Below are positions 17,701 to 26,608 of a stretch of 64,000 nucleotides of DNA, one piece after another. The position numbers were made by a program, and so were the translations under genes. The DNA lies in assembly GCF_900115715.1 (NCBI RefSeq), contig NZ_FOXM01000002.1, positions 62,001 through 126,000 of the forward strand, read 5' to 3'. The notes beneath the pieces are model-generated. The model saw nothing but the letters and a program-made list of their open reading frames with translations, had not been told where the DNA came from and made no database searches. Each line of letters begins with the position of its first letter. Positions within the stretch are counted from its first letter, which is position 1. The DNA is from Geopseudomonas sagittaria. GTDB taxonomy: Bacteria; Pseudomonadota; Gammaproteobacteria; Pseudomonadales; Pseudomonadaceae.

Positions 17701-19648
17701 CGGCCTGCGCCTGCTGGTGGTGGAGGCCAACGAACTGCTCGCCGCCGACGCTCCGGTCGGCCGCCTGTGCGGCCGCTATCTCGAACTGCAGGACAACTTC
17801 GCCGAGGCGCTGGACGAGTTCGCCAGCCTTGCCGGACGCAGCGCGGACGAGCTGTACAGCCCTGGCCTCTCCGGCCTCGAGCAGGTGCTGGAGCTGACCG
17901 CGCGCCTCGACGCCGCCCAGGGCCGCCTGCATGCCTGGTGCGCCTGGCTGCGCGTGCGCGGCGAGGCGCTGGCGCTCGGCCTGCTGCCGCTGGTGGAGGC
18001 CATCGAGCAGGGCCGCGTGCCGGCCGGCCAGGCGCAGCGCGCGCTGGAGGTCAACTACGCGCGCGGCTGGCTGGTGCAGAAGATCGACGCCACCCCGGCG
18101 CTGCGCAACTTCGTGGCGGTCGAGCACGAGCGCAAGATCGCCAGCTTCCGCGCCCTCGATGACCGCGTGCGCGAGATCACCGCCCAGTACATCCGCACGC
18201 GCATCCGCCAGGGCCTGGTCGAGCGCGAGGATGCGCAGAAATCCTCCGAGTTCGGGGTGATCCGTCGCGAGCTGGAGAAGAAGACCCGGCACAAGCCGCT
18301 GCGCCAGCTGCTCGCCGAGACGCCCAACGCCATCGCCGCACTGACCCCCTGCCTGCTGATGTCGCCGCTGTCGATCGCCCAGTACCTGCCGGCCGACCAG
18401 CAGCCGTTCGATCTGGTGATCTTCGACGAGGCTTCGCAGATCACCGTGTGGGACGCCATCGGCGCCATCGCCCGCGGCCGGCAGACCGTGGTGGTCGGTG
18501 ATCCGAAGCAGCTGCCACCGACCAGCTTCTTCAGCGCGGCGCAGGCCGGCGAGGAGGAGGGCAGCGACGACGAGGACCTGGAGAGCATCCTCGACGAACT
18601 GCTCGGCGCCAACCTGCCGACCGTCGACCTGTCCTGGCACTACCGCTCGCGGCACGAGAGCCTGATCACCTTCTCCAACCACCGCTACTACAAGGGCGGG
18701 CTGATCACCTTCCCGTCGCCGGCCACCGAGGATCGCGCGGTCAACCTGCAGTTCGTCGCCGGCACTTACGACCGTGGCGGCAGCCAGACCAACCGCGCCG
18801 AGGCCGATGCGGTAGTGGCCGAGATCGAGCAGCGTCTCGCGGACGTCGAGCCGGGCCAGCTGACCCTCGGAGTGGTCACCTTCAACCAGAAGCAGCAGAC
18901 CCTGATCCTCGACCTGCTCGACGCCGCGCGGCGGCGCAATCCGGCGCTGGACCGGCACTTCGACGAGGCGCTGATCGAGCCGGTGTTCGTCAAGAACCTC
19001 GAGTCGGTGCAGGGCGACGAGCGCGACCTGATCCTGTTCAGCACCACCTTCGGCCCGGACAGCGTCGGTACGCTGAGCATGAACTTCGGCCCGCTGAACA
19101 AGAGCGGCGGCGAGCGGCGCCTCAACGTGGCGATCACCCGCGCGCGCACCGAGCTCAAGGTGTTCTCCAGCCTGCGTCCGGAGCTGATCGACCTGTCGCG
19201 CAGCGCCGCCGAAGGAGTCAAGGACCTCAAGCACTTCCTCGAATTCGCCGAGCGCGGCGCGCGCGCGCTGAACGAGGCGGTGCACGGCTCGGTGGGTAGC
19301 TTCGACTCGCCGTTCGAGGAGGCGGTGGCGCGCGCGCTGGCCGAGAAGGGCTGGACCCTGCACCCGCAGGTCGGCGTGTCGCGCTTCCGCATCGATCTGG
19401 GCGTGGTCGACCCCGACGCGCCGGGGCGCTACCTGGCCGGCATCGAGTGCGACGGCGCCACCTACCACCGCTCGGCCACCGCCCGCGACCGCGACAAGAT
19501 CCGCGAGAGCGTGCTGCGCGGCCTGGGCTGGGAGATCCTCCGTCTGTGGTCCACCGACTACTGGCTGGATCCGGCCGGCACCCTCGACAAGCTCGACCAG
19601 CAGCTGCGCCGGCTGCTGGAGCGGAGCCGGGCGAAGGCTGGCGCGTAG
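14759..19648 (+). CDS. DUF4011-superfamily 1 helicase-nuclease fusion (Hhe-like)
   Basis: A very large protein (1629 residues). In order: an N-terminal region; DUF4011 from about residue 277 (LEQWQRRLLDLSLRNPLLSL); a superfamily-1 helicase with Walker A GPPGTGKSQT near 585, Walker B VIFDEASQ near 1220, VVVGDPKQLPPTSFF and the motif VI-like region LNVAITRARTELKVFSS; and a C-terminal Vsr/MTES_1575-type nuclease fold (FRIDLGVVD, GIECDGATYH) from about 1515. DUF4011-helicase-Vsr single proteins are reported as anti-phage (Hhe). The start MSEQALFPEQ has GGAG upstream; an in-frame ATG at 14642 would add an Ala/Gly-rich stretch. Confidence 0.85.
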   Translation: MSEQALFPEQARGEERHSPGREATLTDIASPERHTWQGYRQAPERLAAFCLPGQPVVGKLLQLAGELLKRNGHDASLHGYAGADATRLGLQVAALWNVLHGLRLDTLAAPASLAEPQRLRSPAQIVQGRSASALDSALLFAALLERIGLHPLLVLEQEHAYVGLWLGAEGFFPRICSEEALTLRKRVQLREVLLFDSGLLGKGTPFKEAIRVAQQRLNDDARFVLVLDIAQARAAQIRPLDAAAGEPPADPQTLDAPELAAVAAADSDELPAGPGGRLEQWQRRLLDLSLRNPLLSLRDSKVAIPLLTPDPAALEDLLAGGKAFAIDPQPRRPSGAAENAAEDAAALAQTALAALAKGRLFAPLETDKLDASLVELYRRARSDLEEGGANTLFLAIGFLRWQRPGVKDRSYRAPLILLPVTLTRKSISSGIRLTLGDDEPRFNTTLLEMLRQDFNLDIQGFDALLPSDEHGLDIAGILTRMRREVLEVDGFEIADEVVLSTFSFAKYLMWKDLVDRVEQLKDNPVVRHLLDTPREPFASTGEFVAPCELDQRLSPEQLFTPLSADSSQLAAVVAAAQGRNFVMIGPPGTGKSQTIANMIAHNLALGRTVLFVAEKAAALEVVYRRLREHGLGEFCLELHSNKARKQDVIRQLGEAWQARAALSEEEWERETRRLRLLRDELNQLVKALHERQRNGMSIRQALATAVANAGLAEIKLRWASAEQHDVSALEQLRAVAERIDLNAGEVGDMANHPLAFLQVEEWSMAWQQALLQQATTLTSRARTLQGALVELSQRLGLIRPLNGRGQLVALGQLLELLPQTIGKELGFAFQSDVLERLDALNKAVGLLERFAATEDELSLRWPRERLLALDLAALERRWQEVDGSWWPLTILKQRQFHAWLQEQAGVGEGAKVVTDLPRLAELQAIHAELQPLLARVDGLPGWCGLDSDPAQLRVLADMAWRLRQLLAALATDPEQLAALRSGLRLLVVEANELLAADAPVGRLCGRYLELQDNFAEALDEFASLAGRSADELYSPGLSGLEQVLELTARLDAAQGRLHAWCAWLRVRGEALALGLLPLVEAIEQGRVPAGQAQRALEVNYARGWLVQKIDATPALRNFVAVEHERKIASFRALDDRVREITAQYIRTRIRQGLVEREDAQKSSEFGVIRRELEKKTRHKPLRQLLAETPNAIAALTPCLLMSPLSIAQYLPADQQPFDLVIFDEASQITVWDAIGAIARGRQTVVVGDPKQLPPTSFFSAAQAGEEEGSDDEDLESILDELLGANLPTVDLSWHYRSRHESLITFSNHRYYKGGLITFPSPATEDRAVNLQFVAGTYDRGGSQTNRAEADAVVAEIEQRLADVEPGQLTLGVVTFNQKQQTLILDLLDAARRRNPALDRHFDEALIEPVFVKNLESVQGDERDLILFSTTFGPDSVGTLSMNFGPLNKSGGERRLNVAITRARTELKVFSSLRPELIDLSRSAAEGVKDLKHFLEFAERGARALNEAVHGSVGSFDSPFEEAVARALAEKGWTLHPQVGVSRFRIDLGVVDPDAPGRYLAGIECDGATYHRSATARDRDKIRESVLRGLGWEILRLWSTDYWLDPAGTLDKLDQQLRRLLERSRAKAGA

Positions 19649-19663
19649 CGGCGCGCGGCTTTT

Positions 19664-19773
19664 CCCCTCACCCCAGCCCTCTCCCCGCGGGGGAGAGGGG
19701 GCAGTCCGCGACGGGGTTTGCGGCTGTGGTGCGTTGCTCCCCTCTCCCCCGCGGGGAGAGGGGCCGGTGAGGG
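19664..19773. repeat. GC-rich intergenic inverted repeat pair
   Basis: Two arms, CCCTCACCCCAGCCCTCTCC... (19665-19701) and its approximate inverse (19737-19773), enclose about 35 bp. Each arm itself contains a CTCCCC-GCG-GGGGAG hairpin. This is the dispersed CCCTCACCCC-type intergenic repeat of proteobacterial genomes. Here it sits between convergent genes and may also end transcription. Confidence 0.85.
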
Positions 19774-19779
19774 CGGCTG

Positions 19780-22700
19780 TCAGCCGACGATGCTCAACGC
19801 ACTGGCGCCGTTGCCCTGGCGCTGCACGCGGATCTGCACCGGGATGCGTTCGTGCATTTCCTGCACGTGGGAGATCACCGCCACCTTGCGCCCCTGCGCC
19901 TGCAGGTTGTCCAGCGCGTCCATCGCCAGTTGCAGCGACTCGGGGTCGAGGCTGCCGAAGCCCTCGTCGATGAACAGCGACTCGATGCGCAGCTTGCTCG
20001 ACGCCATCGACGCCAGGCCCAGCGCCAGCGCCAGCGAGACGAGGAAGGTCTCGCCGCCGGACAGCGAGTGCACCGAGCGCAGCTCGTCGCCCATCTCGGT
20101 ATCCAGCACCAGCAGGCCCAGCGCGCTGCCACCGCGCTGCAGGCGGTAGCGCCTGGCCAGCTGGCGCAGCTGCAGGTTGGCGTGCTGCACCAGCAGGTCG
20201 AGGTTGTAGCCCTGGGCGATCTTGCGGAACTTGTCGCCGGTTGCCGAGCCGATCAGCGCCTCGATACGGCCCCAGCGCTGGTGCTCGGCCTGCGCGGCGG
20301 CGATGCGGGTCAGCAGCTCGTTGCTCTGCTGGCGTCGCCGGTCGTCTTCCTTCCTGGCGGCGAGCAGCTCGGCGCAGTGCTGCTCGGTCTGCTCGCCGCG
20401 TTGCTGCTGCTCGGCCAGGGCCTGTTCCAGTGCCGCTGGTTCGGGCGCTTCAGTCTGCTTGCTCTGGTGCGCGGCCAGCTGCTGGCTGCGTTCCTCCAGG
20501 CGCACGCGGCTCTGGGCGACGGCGTCCTCGGCGGCTTTCAGCTGCGCACGCAGCGCGACGAGATCGCCGGCCGGGCGAGCGAGCAGGGCGGCGAGGGTGG
20601 CGTCGTCGAGTTGGGGGTGGCCGGCGCGCCAGGCGGTCAGTTCGCGGTCCAGTCCGGCCCTTTCCTCCTGCAGTTCCTGCAGACGCTGGCGCAGGTTCTG
20701 CCCTTCGGCGGCGAGCTGGACCTGGCGCTTGTGGGCGTCCTGCAGTGCCTGCTGTGCGGTCGTCGCGGCAGTGCGCGCCCGGCTTTGCGCCTGCTCCAGC
20801 GCCTGCTGCCAGGCGGCGGCGCTCGGCTGCTCGCCGAGGCACTGGCGCAGGCTGGCTTGGGTTGCGTGGCGCAGCGCGTCCAGCTCGCCCTGTCGAGCGC
20901 TGCAAGCCTGCAGCTCTTTCTGGCGATGGGTCTGCTCGTTGTGCTCCTTGTCCAGAGTGGTCTGCCGTTGCCGGTATTCCTCGTCCAGTTCGCGCTGAGC
21001 GTCCAGTTGCTGCAGGCGTTCGGCGACCTGGCGATCCAGCTCCATGAAGGTGACCGCCGGCGCGGTTTGCCAGCGCGCCAGCCAGTCGCCGGGCAGCAGC
21101 GTGGCGAAGGTCTGCAGCTCCGTGTCCAGGCGCTGCTGGTCGGCGCGCAGCTGTTGGCGCTGGTGTTCCAGATTGCGCTTTGTGGTCTGGCTGAGCTGCT
21201 CGGCCTCCAGCTGCTGGCGCTGCAGCTGTTCGCTCTGGCGCTGCAGCTTGAGCAGTTCGCCCTGGCGTTGCTCGGCCTGCTCGATGGACTGGCGCAGGCT
21301 GGCAAGCTGGCCGGCGAGCCAGTCGCCCCGCTGCTCGTCGGGGAGCGCCTGCAGCTCGGCATGCGCGGCGAGCGCGCGGTCCAGGGTGCCCAGCTCGCCG
21401 ACGAGCCGTTCCTGCTCCTGACCGGCTTCGCCCTGCTGCCGTTCCAGCGTGCGGTACTCGGCGCGCAGCTCGGCCTGGCGCTCCTTGAGCTGGTCGACCT
21501 GGCGCTGGGCACGTTCCGCTTCGGCCTCGTCCTGGCTGGCGAGGGCCTGGAGCAGGGCATCTGGCTGGTGATAGGGGTGTTCCGCGCTGCCGCACACCGG
21601 GCAGGGTTCGCCGTCGCGCAGGTGGGCGCGCAGTTGCTCGACGCTGGCGCTGCGGGCCAGACGCTGGCGCTCGAGCAGGTCGAGGGTGACCTTGAGCGCC
21701 TGCTCCGCGCCTTGCAGTTCGGTGCTGGTCGCCTTGCCGTTGGCCACGCACTGCGCGCGCCGGGCATACAGATCGGCGGCGCTCGTTTGTGCCTTGGCCA
21801 GAGCCGTAGCCAGCTCCTCGCGGCGCTGCCAGAGCCGTTGAGTATCGTCCAACGTGCGTAGCTGCGGGCGCCAGGCATCGAGCTGTTGCTGCAGGCTGGC
21901 GAGCTGTTCGGCCGGCGCGCTGCCGCTGAGTTGTCGCTGCAGGGCGTCGAGCTGCTGGCGGGCTTGGTGCAGCTGCTCGTCTGCCTGTGTGGCGGCCGCT
22001 TCCAGCGTAGGCAGTTCCTCGTGGCCCTTGGCCAGCTGGTTGGCCAGTTGCACGACCTGCTGCAGGCGCGGGCGGTGGCCGTCCCAGGCGGAGCACAGGG
22101 CGTGCAGGGCAGCGCTGCGCTGCAGGCGTTCGGCCAGTTGGTTCTGCTCGCTGACCAGGCGGGCTTGCCGCTCCTGCAGTTGCTTCAGCGCGGTTTCCCC
22201 CGCGCTGAAGGCGTCGCGGGCCCGCTGTTCGGCCTGCTGTGCCTTGCTCAGCTCCTGCTGCAGTTCGGCGAGGCGTTGCTCCTCGCCGAACGCCTGGCGC
22301 AGCGGCGCCTCGGCCTGCTGGCGGGCCTGTTCGGCGGCTTCCAGCTGTGTCTTGGCGAGGCTGGCGGCGGCGTCCAGTTCGCCCAGGCGCTGCTGCAGCA
22401 CCTGCTGCTGCTCGCCGTGGCCTTGCAGGCTGGCGCTCCGCTCGGCCAGCAGCGGCCCCAGTTCGCCCTGGCGGGCGAAGCGGTGACGCTCGGGGGCGAG
22501 CTGTTCGAGCAGGGCGAGGGTCTGCCGTTCGCCGGCCAGGCCGTCGTGCTCGGTGCGCGCGGCGTCCAGCTGGTTCTGGGCGGCCTGCTGGTCGGCCTGC
22601 AGGCGGGCCAACTCGGTGAGCCACTGGCGCTGCTGCTGCAGGCTGTGCAGCTGTTGCTGCGCGCTCTTGAGCTGCGCCTGTGCTTCGGCGTACTGCTGCT

Positions 22701-23418
22701 CCAGCAGCTGGCGCTCGTCCGCAGCCAGGGGGCGGATGCCGCCGGCGTCGCGCTCCAGTTGTTCGAGGGCTTCGCGCGCTCGCTTGGCGGCGAGGAAGGC
22801 GGCCTTGCCGATGCGGCTGTACAGGCCGGTGTCGGTGAGCTTTTCCAGCAACTCGCCACGGTCGTTGTCGTTGGCCCTGAGAAAGGCGCTGAACTCGCTC
22901 TGCGCCAGCAAGACGGCGCGGGTGAACTGCTGCAGGCTGAGGCCCAGGCGCAGCTCCATCTGCTCGCGGAACTCGCTCTTGTTGCTGGTCAGCAGCTGGT
23001 CGCCGTCCAGGTCGCGCAGGCTCTGCTGGCTGTTCTGCAGCTTGCCGCTGGCCTTGTCGCGGGCGCGGCGCACTTCCCAGCGCGCCCGGTAGCGCTTGCC
23101 GTCGATGCCGACGAAATCCACCTCGGCGTAACCGCCGGCGGTGCCGCGGCGCAACAGGTTGCGGCCGTCGTCGCTGCCCAGCGCCTCGTTGTCGGCGCTG
23201 CCGTCCGGCACCTTGAGCTGCGCCTTGGCGTGCTGCAGGCGCGGCGTCTCGCCGAACAGCGCCAGGCACAGGGCGTCGAGCAGGGTGCTCTTGCCGGCGC
23301 CGGTCGGTCCGGTGATGGCGAACAGGCCGGCGCTTTGCAGCGGTTCTGCGGTGAAGTCGACGTGCTGCTCGCCGGCCAGCGAGGCGAGGTTCTTCAGGCG
23401 GATGGCGAGGATCTTCAT
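19780..23418 (-). CDS. sbcC: exonuclease SbcC (Rad50-like ATPase)
   Basis: ATPase subunit of the SbcCD nuclease that cuts hairpins and protein-blocked DNA ends; 1212 residues. Walker A GPTGAGKST is near residue 37, long Gln/Glu-rich coiled coils flank a zinc hook CPVC near residue 604, and the C-terminal ABC signature LSGGETFLVSLALAL and Walker B SLFIDEGFGSLD complete the Rad50 layout. The ATG overlaps the sbcD stop by 4 bp. Confidence 0.95.
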   Translation of the reverse strand: MKILAIRLKNLASLAGEQHVDFTAEPLQSAGLFAITGPTGAGKSTLLDALCLALFGETPRLQHAKAQLKVPDGSADNEALGSDDGRNLLRRGTAGGYAEVDFVGIDGKRYRARWEVRRARDKASGKLQNSQQSLRDLDGDQLLTSNKSEFREQMELRLGLSLQQFTRAVLLAQSEFSAFLRANDNDRGELLEKLTDTGLYSRIGKAAFLAAKRAREALEQLERDAGGIRPLAADERQLLEQQYAEAQAQLKSAQQQLHSLQQQRQWLTELARLQADQQAAQNQLDAARTEHDGLAGERQTLALLEQLAPERHRFARQGELGPLLAERSASLQGHGEQQQVLQQRLGELDAAASLAKTQLEAAEQARQQAEAPLRQAFGEEQRLAELQQELSKAQQAEQRARDAFSAGETALKQLQERQARLVSEQNQLAERLQRSAALHALCSAWDGHRPRLQQVVQLANQLAKGHEELPTLEAAATQADEQLHQARQQLDALQRQLSGSAPAEQLASLQQQLDAWRPQLRTLDDTQRLWQRREELATALAKAQTSAADLYARRAQCVANGKATSTELQGAEQALKVTLDLLERQRLARSASVEQLRAHLRDGEPCPVCGSAEHPYHQPDALLQALASQDEAEAERAQRQVDQLKERQAELRAEYRTLERQQGEAGQEQERLVGELGTLDRALAAHAELQALPDEQRGDWLAGQLASLRQSIEQAEQRQGELLKLQRQSEQLQRQQLEAEQLSQTTKRNLEHQRQQLRADQQRLDTELQTFATLLPGDWLARWQTAPAVTFMELDRQVAERLQQLDAQRELDEEYRQRQTTLDKEHNEQTHRQKELQACSARQGELDALRHATQASLRQCLGEQPSAAAWQQALEQAQSRARTAATTAQQALQDAHKRQVQLAAEGQNLRQRLQELQEERAGLDRELTAWRAGHPQLDDATLAALLARPAGDLVALRAQLKAAEDAVAQSRVRLEERSQQLAAHQSKQTEAPEPAALEQALAEQQQRGEQTEQHCAELLAARKEDDRRRQQSNELLTRIAAAQAEHQRWGRIEALIGSATGDKFRKIAQGYNLDLLVQHANLQLRQLARRYRLQRGGSALGLLVLDTEMGDELRSVHSLSGGETFLVSLALALGLASMASSKLRIESLFIDEGFGSLDPESLQLAMDALDNLQAQGRKVAVISHVQEMHERIPVQIRVQRQGNGASALSIVG

Positions 23419-24641
23419 GCCGACTGCTCTCCTTCGAGTTCCACTTCCTGCAGCAACTGCAGGAAGTCCTGCAGCACCTGGCCATCGGCGTCATTGCCGT
23501 ATTCGGCCTGCCAGCTGCGCCGGAACAGCTCCTGCGGGCTGAGCTGGTCGAGGCCGATCAGTGCCGGCGCCTCTTCCTGGCTGCCGCGATATTCGCTGGC
23601 GATGCGCACCAGGCGGCAGCCCTTGCCGTCCAGCGCGGCCTCGATCTGCTGGCGCAGGTCGGGCTGCGGCTGCTCCAGCTGCACGCGCACTTCCAGCCAG
23701 GGCTGGCGCTCGCGCTCAAGCGCCGAGGCGGGCAGGGCGGCGAGCTGCTCCAGCACCTCGGCCAGCGGCCTGGGGCCGACGCGCAGCATGTCCACCGCGC
23801 GCGGGATTGGCAGGCTCTCGACCGTGCGCAGGGCGCTGCCGTCCAGCTCGACCAGCAGCACCTGGTGGGGATAGTTGACCTCGGCGAACGACAGCGGCAG
23901 CGGCGCGCCGCTGTAGCGGATGCGACCCTGGCCGGCGACCTGCTGTGGCTTGTGCAGGTGGCCGAGGGCGATGTAGGCGACCTGCTCGGGGAACAGGCTG
24001 GCCGGCAGCGCCTCGGCGTTGCCGATGACGATGTTGCGCTCGGAATCCTCGGACACCGCGGCCCCGGCCATGTGCGCGTGGCTGACCGCGACCAGTGCCT
24101 GGCCGGGCGCGCGCTGCGCCTCGGCGGCGGCGATCAGCTCGCGGTGCACCTTGTCGATGCCGGCCAGGTAGTCGTCGCCCACCTCGCCACCGGTGACCTC
24201 GGCCGGGCGCAGGAACGGCAGGGCCAGGCACCAGGCGCCCACCGAGCCGTCGGCTCGGTGCAGCGGCAGCAGCAGGCGCGTGCTATCGAGACTGCCGTCG
24301 TCCAGCCAGCTGACCCGGCCGAGGGCGTGGGCGTTGAGGCGGCGCATCAGGGGCGCCGGCAGCTCGATGCGCCCGCCGGAGTCGTGGTTGCCGGCAATCA
24401 TCACGATGTCCAGGCGCGGCAGGCGCCGGTGGGCCTCGACGATGAAGTCGTACAGGCGCTCCTGGGCCTTCAACGGCGGGTTGACGGTGTCGAAGACGTC
24501 GCCGGCGATCAGCAGGGCGTCGGCCTGCTGCGCCACCAGCTGCTCCAGCAGCCAGGTGAGGAAGGCGGCGTGCTCGAAGTCGCGGTCCTGGCCGTGCAGG
24601 GTCTGCCCGAGGTGCCAGTCGGAGGTGTGGATCAGGCGCAT
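23415..24641 (-). CDS. sbcD: exonuclease SbcD (Mre11-like nuclease)
   Basis: Metallophosphoesterase nuclease subunit of SbcCD, 408 residues. The phosphoesterase motifs are in order: HTSDWHLG at the N-terminus, LLIAGDVFDT near 45, MIAGNHDSGG near 80, VSHAHMAG and IALGHLHKPQ. The frame is open far upstream, but MRLIHTSDWHLGQ is the family N-terminus. First gene of the sbcD-sbcC pair. Confidence 0.95.
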   Translation of the reverse strand: MRLIHTSDWHLGQTLHGQDRDFEHAAFLTWLLEQLVAQQADALLIAGDVFDTVNPPLKAQERLYDFIVEAHRRLPRLDIVMIAGNHDSGGRIELPAPLMRRLNAHALGRVSWLDDGSLDSTRLLLPLHRADGSVGAWCLALPFLRPAEVTGGEVGDDYLAGIDKVHRELIAAAEAQRAPGQALVAVSHAHMAGAAVSEDSERNIVIGNAEALPASLFPEQVAYIALGHLHKPQQVAGQGRIRYSGAPLPLSFAEVNYPHQVLLVELDGSALRTVESLPIPRAVDMLRVGPRPLAEVLEQLAALPASALERERQPWLEVRVQLEQPQPDLRQQIEAALDGKGCRLVRIASEYRGSQEEAPALIGLDQLSPQELFRRSWQAEYGNDADGQVLQDFLQLLQEVELEGEQSA

Positions 24642-24667
24642 GGTCGCTCCATCAAACAATCGCTCCC

Positions 24668-25420
24668 TCAAAGGGCGCGCAGCAGCCAGGCGGCCGCGGC
24701 GATCGCCAGCATGTGCAGCGGATAGAAGTAGTAGGCCCAGCGGCCGACCGCCGGCACGCGCAGGCGCTCCGGCAGCGGCGTGCGCAGCAGCCAGAAACCC
24801 AGCGGCAGGGCAGCCAGGCAGCTGAAGGCGATCAGCCAGTCGCGCGGCTGCCCGGCGAGCAGGGCGGCGCCGAGACGCGGCGTCAGGTTGGCCAGCAGTG
24901 CCGTCAGCGTAGCCAGCGCCAGCCACGCGCCGCCGCGCTGCAGGGCCAGCAGGCACAGGGTCGGCAGCAGCACGCCGAGCAGGCCGTAGGTCAGGCTGGC
25001 GTTCAGCCAGACGGCGCCGGCCAGCAGCAGGGCGGCCAGCAGCAGCGGCCCGCGCTGCAGGGCCTGGGCGCTCCAGGCGATGGCCCAGCCCAGCGCCAGG
25101 GTGATGAGAATGTTGAGCTTGCCGGCGTTGCCCAGCATCAGGTCGTGGGCCGGCTCGCTGAGTGCGGCGAACAGCAGCAGGGCGGCGATGTGGCGCTGCT
25201 CCGAGCGACCGCAGGCGCCCGGCCGGCTGCGCGCCAGGTTGGCGGCCAGGGCCAGACAGAACAGCGGAAAGGCCAGCCGGCCGGGGACGAAGCCCCAGCC
25301 CAGCAGGGCGTGACCGGGAATCAGGAAGCGCAGGTGGTCGAGCGCCATGCTCAGCAGCGCCAGCCACTTGACCAGGTCGAGGCCACGCTCGCGGCGGCGC
25401 GACGCTTGGGGGGTGTTCAT
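24668..25420 (-). CDS. TraX-family membrane protein
   Basis: A 250-residue protein with about eight hydrophobic spans, beginning MNTPQASRRRERGLDLVKWLALLSMALDHLR in part, the TraX-family start, and ending with WAYYFYPLHMLAIAAAAW. The F-plasmid TraX acetylates pilin. Chromosomal relatives have no established substrate and belong to the acyltransferase-3-like group. It lies 26 bp upstream of sbcD and may be co-transcribed. No pilin-related gene is near. Confidence 0.82.
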   Translation of the reverse strand: MNTPQASRRRERGLDLVKWLALLSMALDHLRFLIPGHALLGWGFVPGRLAFPLFCLALAANLARSRPGACGRSEQRHIAALLLFAALSEPAHDLMLGNAGKLNILITLALGWAIAWSAQALQRGPLLLAALLLAGAVWLNASLTYGLLGVLLPTLCLLALQRGGAWLALATLTALLANLTPRLGAALLAGQPRDWLIAFSCLAALPLGFWLLRTPLPERLRVPAVGRWAYYFYPLHMLAIAAAAWLLRAL

Positions 25421-25530
25421 CGGGGCGTAGAGGGCGGCGGATGGCGCATCGCCCGCCCGGCACGCGGGCGCAGGGCCGGGCGCCGGCATCTGGCCGGCTG
25501 GGCGCGGCGACCGGATGCCGACAAGGGGAC

Positions 25531-25887
25531 TCAGTCGCCGCGGTATTCGCAGCCGCTGGTGCAGGTCTCGTGCACGCGCACCCGCGACAGCTCGGGCAGA
25601 GCTGGCTTGAGCTGCTGCCAGATCCACTTGGAGAGGTTCTCGCTGGTGGGGTTTTCCAGGCCGGGGATGTCGTTCAGGTAGTAGTGGTCGAGGCGATCGT
25701 AGATCGGCTTGAAGATCGCCTTGATCTCGCTGAAGTCACGGATCCAGCCGGTATAGGGATCGACCTCGCCCTCGATGTAGATCGCCACGCGGAACGAATG
25801 GCCATGCAGACGCCCGCACTTGTGCCCCTGCGGCACATGGGGCAGGAGATGGGCGGCTTCGAAGGTGAATTCCTTGAACAGTTCCAC
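25531..25887 (-). CDS. queD: 6-carboxy-tetrahydropterin synthase QueD
   Basis: Enzyme of queuosine/7-deazaguanine synthesis, converting dihydroneopterin triphosphate to 6-carboxy-5,6,7,8-tetrahydropterin; 118 residues. Zinc ligands H13, H28 and H30 (RLHGHSF) and catalytic C24 (HKCGR) are present, as are RLDHYYLND and the C-terminal [12 protein letters not shown]. The start is GTG. It is the last clear chromosomal gene before the prophage. Confidence 0.94.
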   Translation of the reverse strand: MELFKEFTFEAAHLLPHVPQGHKCGRLHGHSFRVAIYIEGEVDPYTGWIRDFSEIKAIFKPIYDRLDHYYLNDIPGLENPTSENLSKWIWQQLKPALPELSRVRVHETCTSGCEYRGD

Positions 25888-25947
25888 TGATTTTCTCGCA
25901 AGTCTTATGCGGCGCGGTCTCTGGCGAACTGCGCGGTGTGAATGTAC

Positions 25948-26163
25948 TTACTGATGTACTGATTGATCGTTGCTGGCGGTGAGGCTGGCCATCCAAGTGG
26001 CAATGTCAGACTGCCGCCAGGCGACCGAGTTGGGGCCTAGTTTAACCTGTTTCGGGAATGTTCCCTCACGCATCCGACGGTACACGGTGTTTCTACCGAG
26101 GCCAGTTGTATGGAGCACCTCATCGAGGCGCATGAGGCGGTCGATGCTTTCCGCTGCGTTCAT
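25948..26163 (-). CDS. AlpA-like phage regulator/excisionase
   Basis: A 71-residue winged-HTH protein (LDEVLHTTGLGRNTVYRRMREGTFPKQV, in part; then SVAWRQSDIATWM), the AlpA/MerR-like pattern used by prophages as integrase activator or excisionase. It is the leftmost phage gene, where xis would be expected in a lambda-like map. No integrase follows it before queD. Confidence 0.82.
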   Translation of the reverse strand: MNAAESIDRLMRLDEVLHTTGLGRNTVYRRMREGTFPKQVKLGPNSVAWRQSDIATWMASLTASNDQSVHQ

Positions 26164-26254
26164 GGCAATAGCTCTCCGTGCCGCCCGGTCGGGCAGCGTT
26201 AAGTTAGTAGTTGAGAGTGGATGGGATCAGGCTGCGGCAGGCGGCCAGTGCTGA

Positions 26255-26608
26255 TCAGTCGCTGCAGTGGAGCTGTGTGCCGCTGAGGCAGTCCGGGTCG
26301 CCGCATTCGCAGATGCTTGCGCCGACCTGTTCCCGCTCGATTTCCTCGTCGTCGATGCTGCCCAGACCGGCGAATGGGCCGGCCTCGATCTGCTCGCGCG
26401 CCAGGCTGGCGGCCGTGGACTCGTCGACCTGGTCGAACGCCGCGTCGAGTTGGTTCCAGCCATCGTCGTTGTCAGGGAACCCCAGCTTGATGTCGCAGAT
26501 GCTGCCGTTGGGCATCCGGAAGGTGATGGTCAGTTCGTCGCGGCGCTTGACCACCAGGATCTGGCCGATGCCGTCGACATCGAAGAGTTTGGCGAAAGGC
26601 TTGTTCAT
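26255..26608 (-). CDS. phage hypothetical protein
   Basis: 117 residues, acidic, with a Cys-rich C-terminus (CECGDPDCLSGTQLHC). The N-terminal KLFDVDGIGQILVVKRRDEL suggests a small beta-rich domain. MNKPFAKLF is chosen because AAGGAG lies 8 bp upstream. It overlaps the preceding small ORF as ATGA. No function recognised. Confidence 0.75.
   Translation of the reverse strand: MNKPFAKLFDVDGIGQILVVKRRDELTITFRMPNGSICDIKLGFPDNDDGWNQLDAAFDQVDESTAASLAREQIEAGPFAGLGSIDDEEIEREQVGASICECGDPDCLSGTQLHCSD

Noticed and set aside
15623-19468. A 1281-codon open frame antisense to the helicase-nuclease gene
   Set aside because: High-GC shadow of a well-supported gene; composition is repetitive Arg/Gln/Ala/Leu with no motif and no ribosome site.
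19664-19773. MITE or insertion-sequence remnant
   Set aside because: No target duplication or transposase remnant was seen; it fits the common dispersed GC-rich intergenic repeat.
23415-25463. A 682-residue version of SbcD
   Set aside because: The upstream part is TraX read out of frame; the conserved N-terminus is at 24641.
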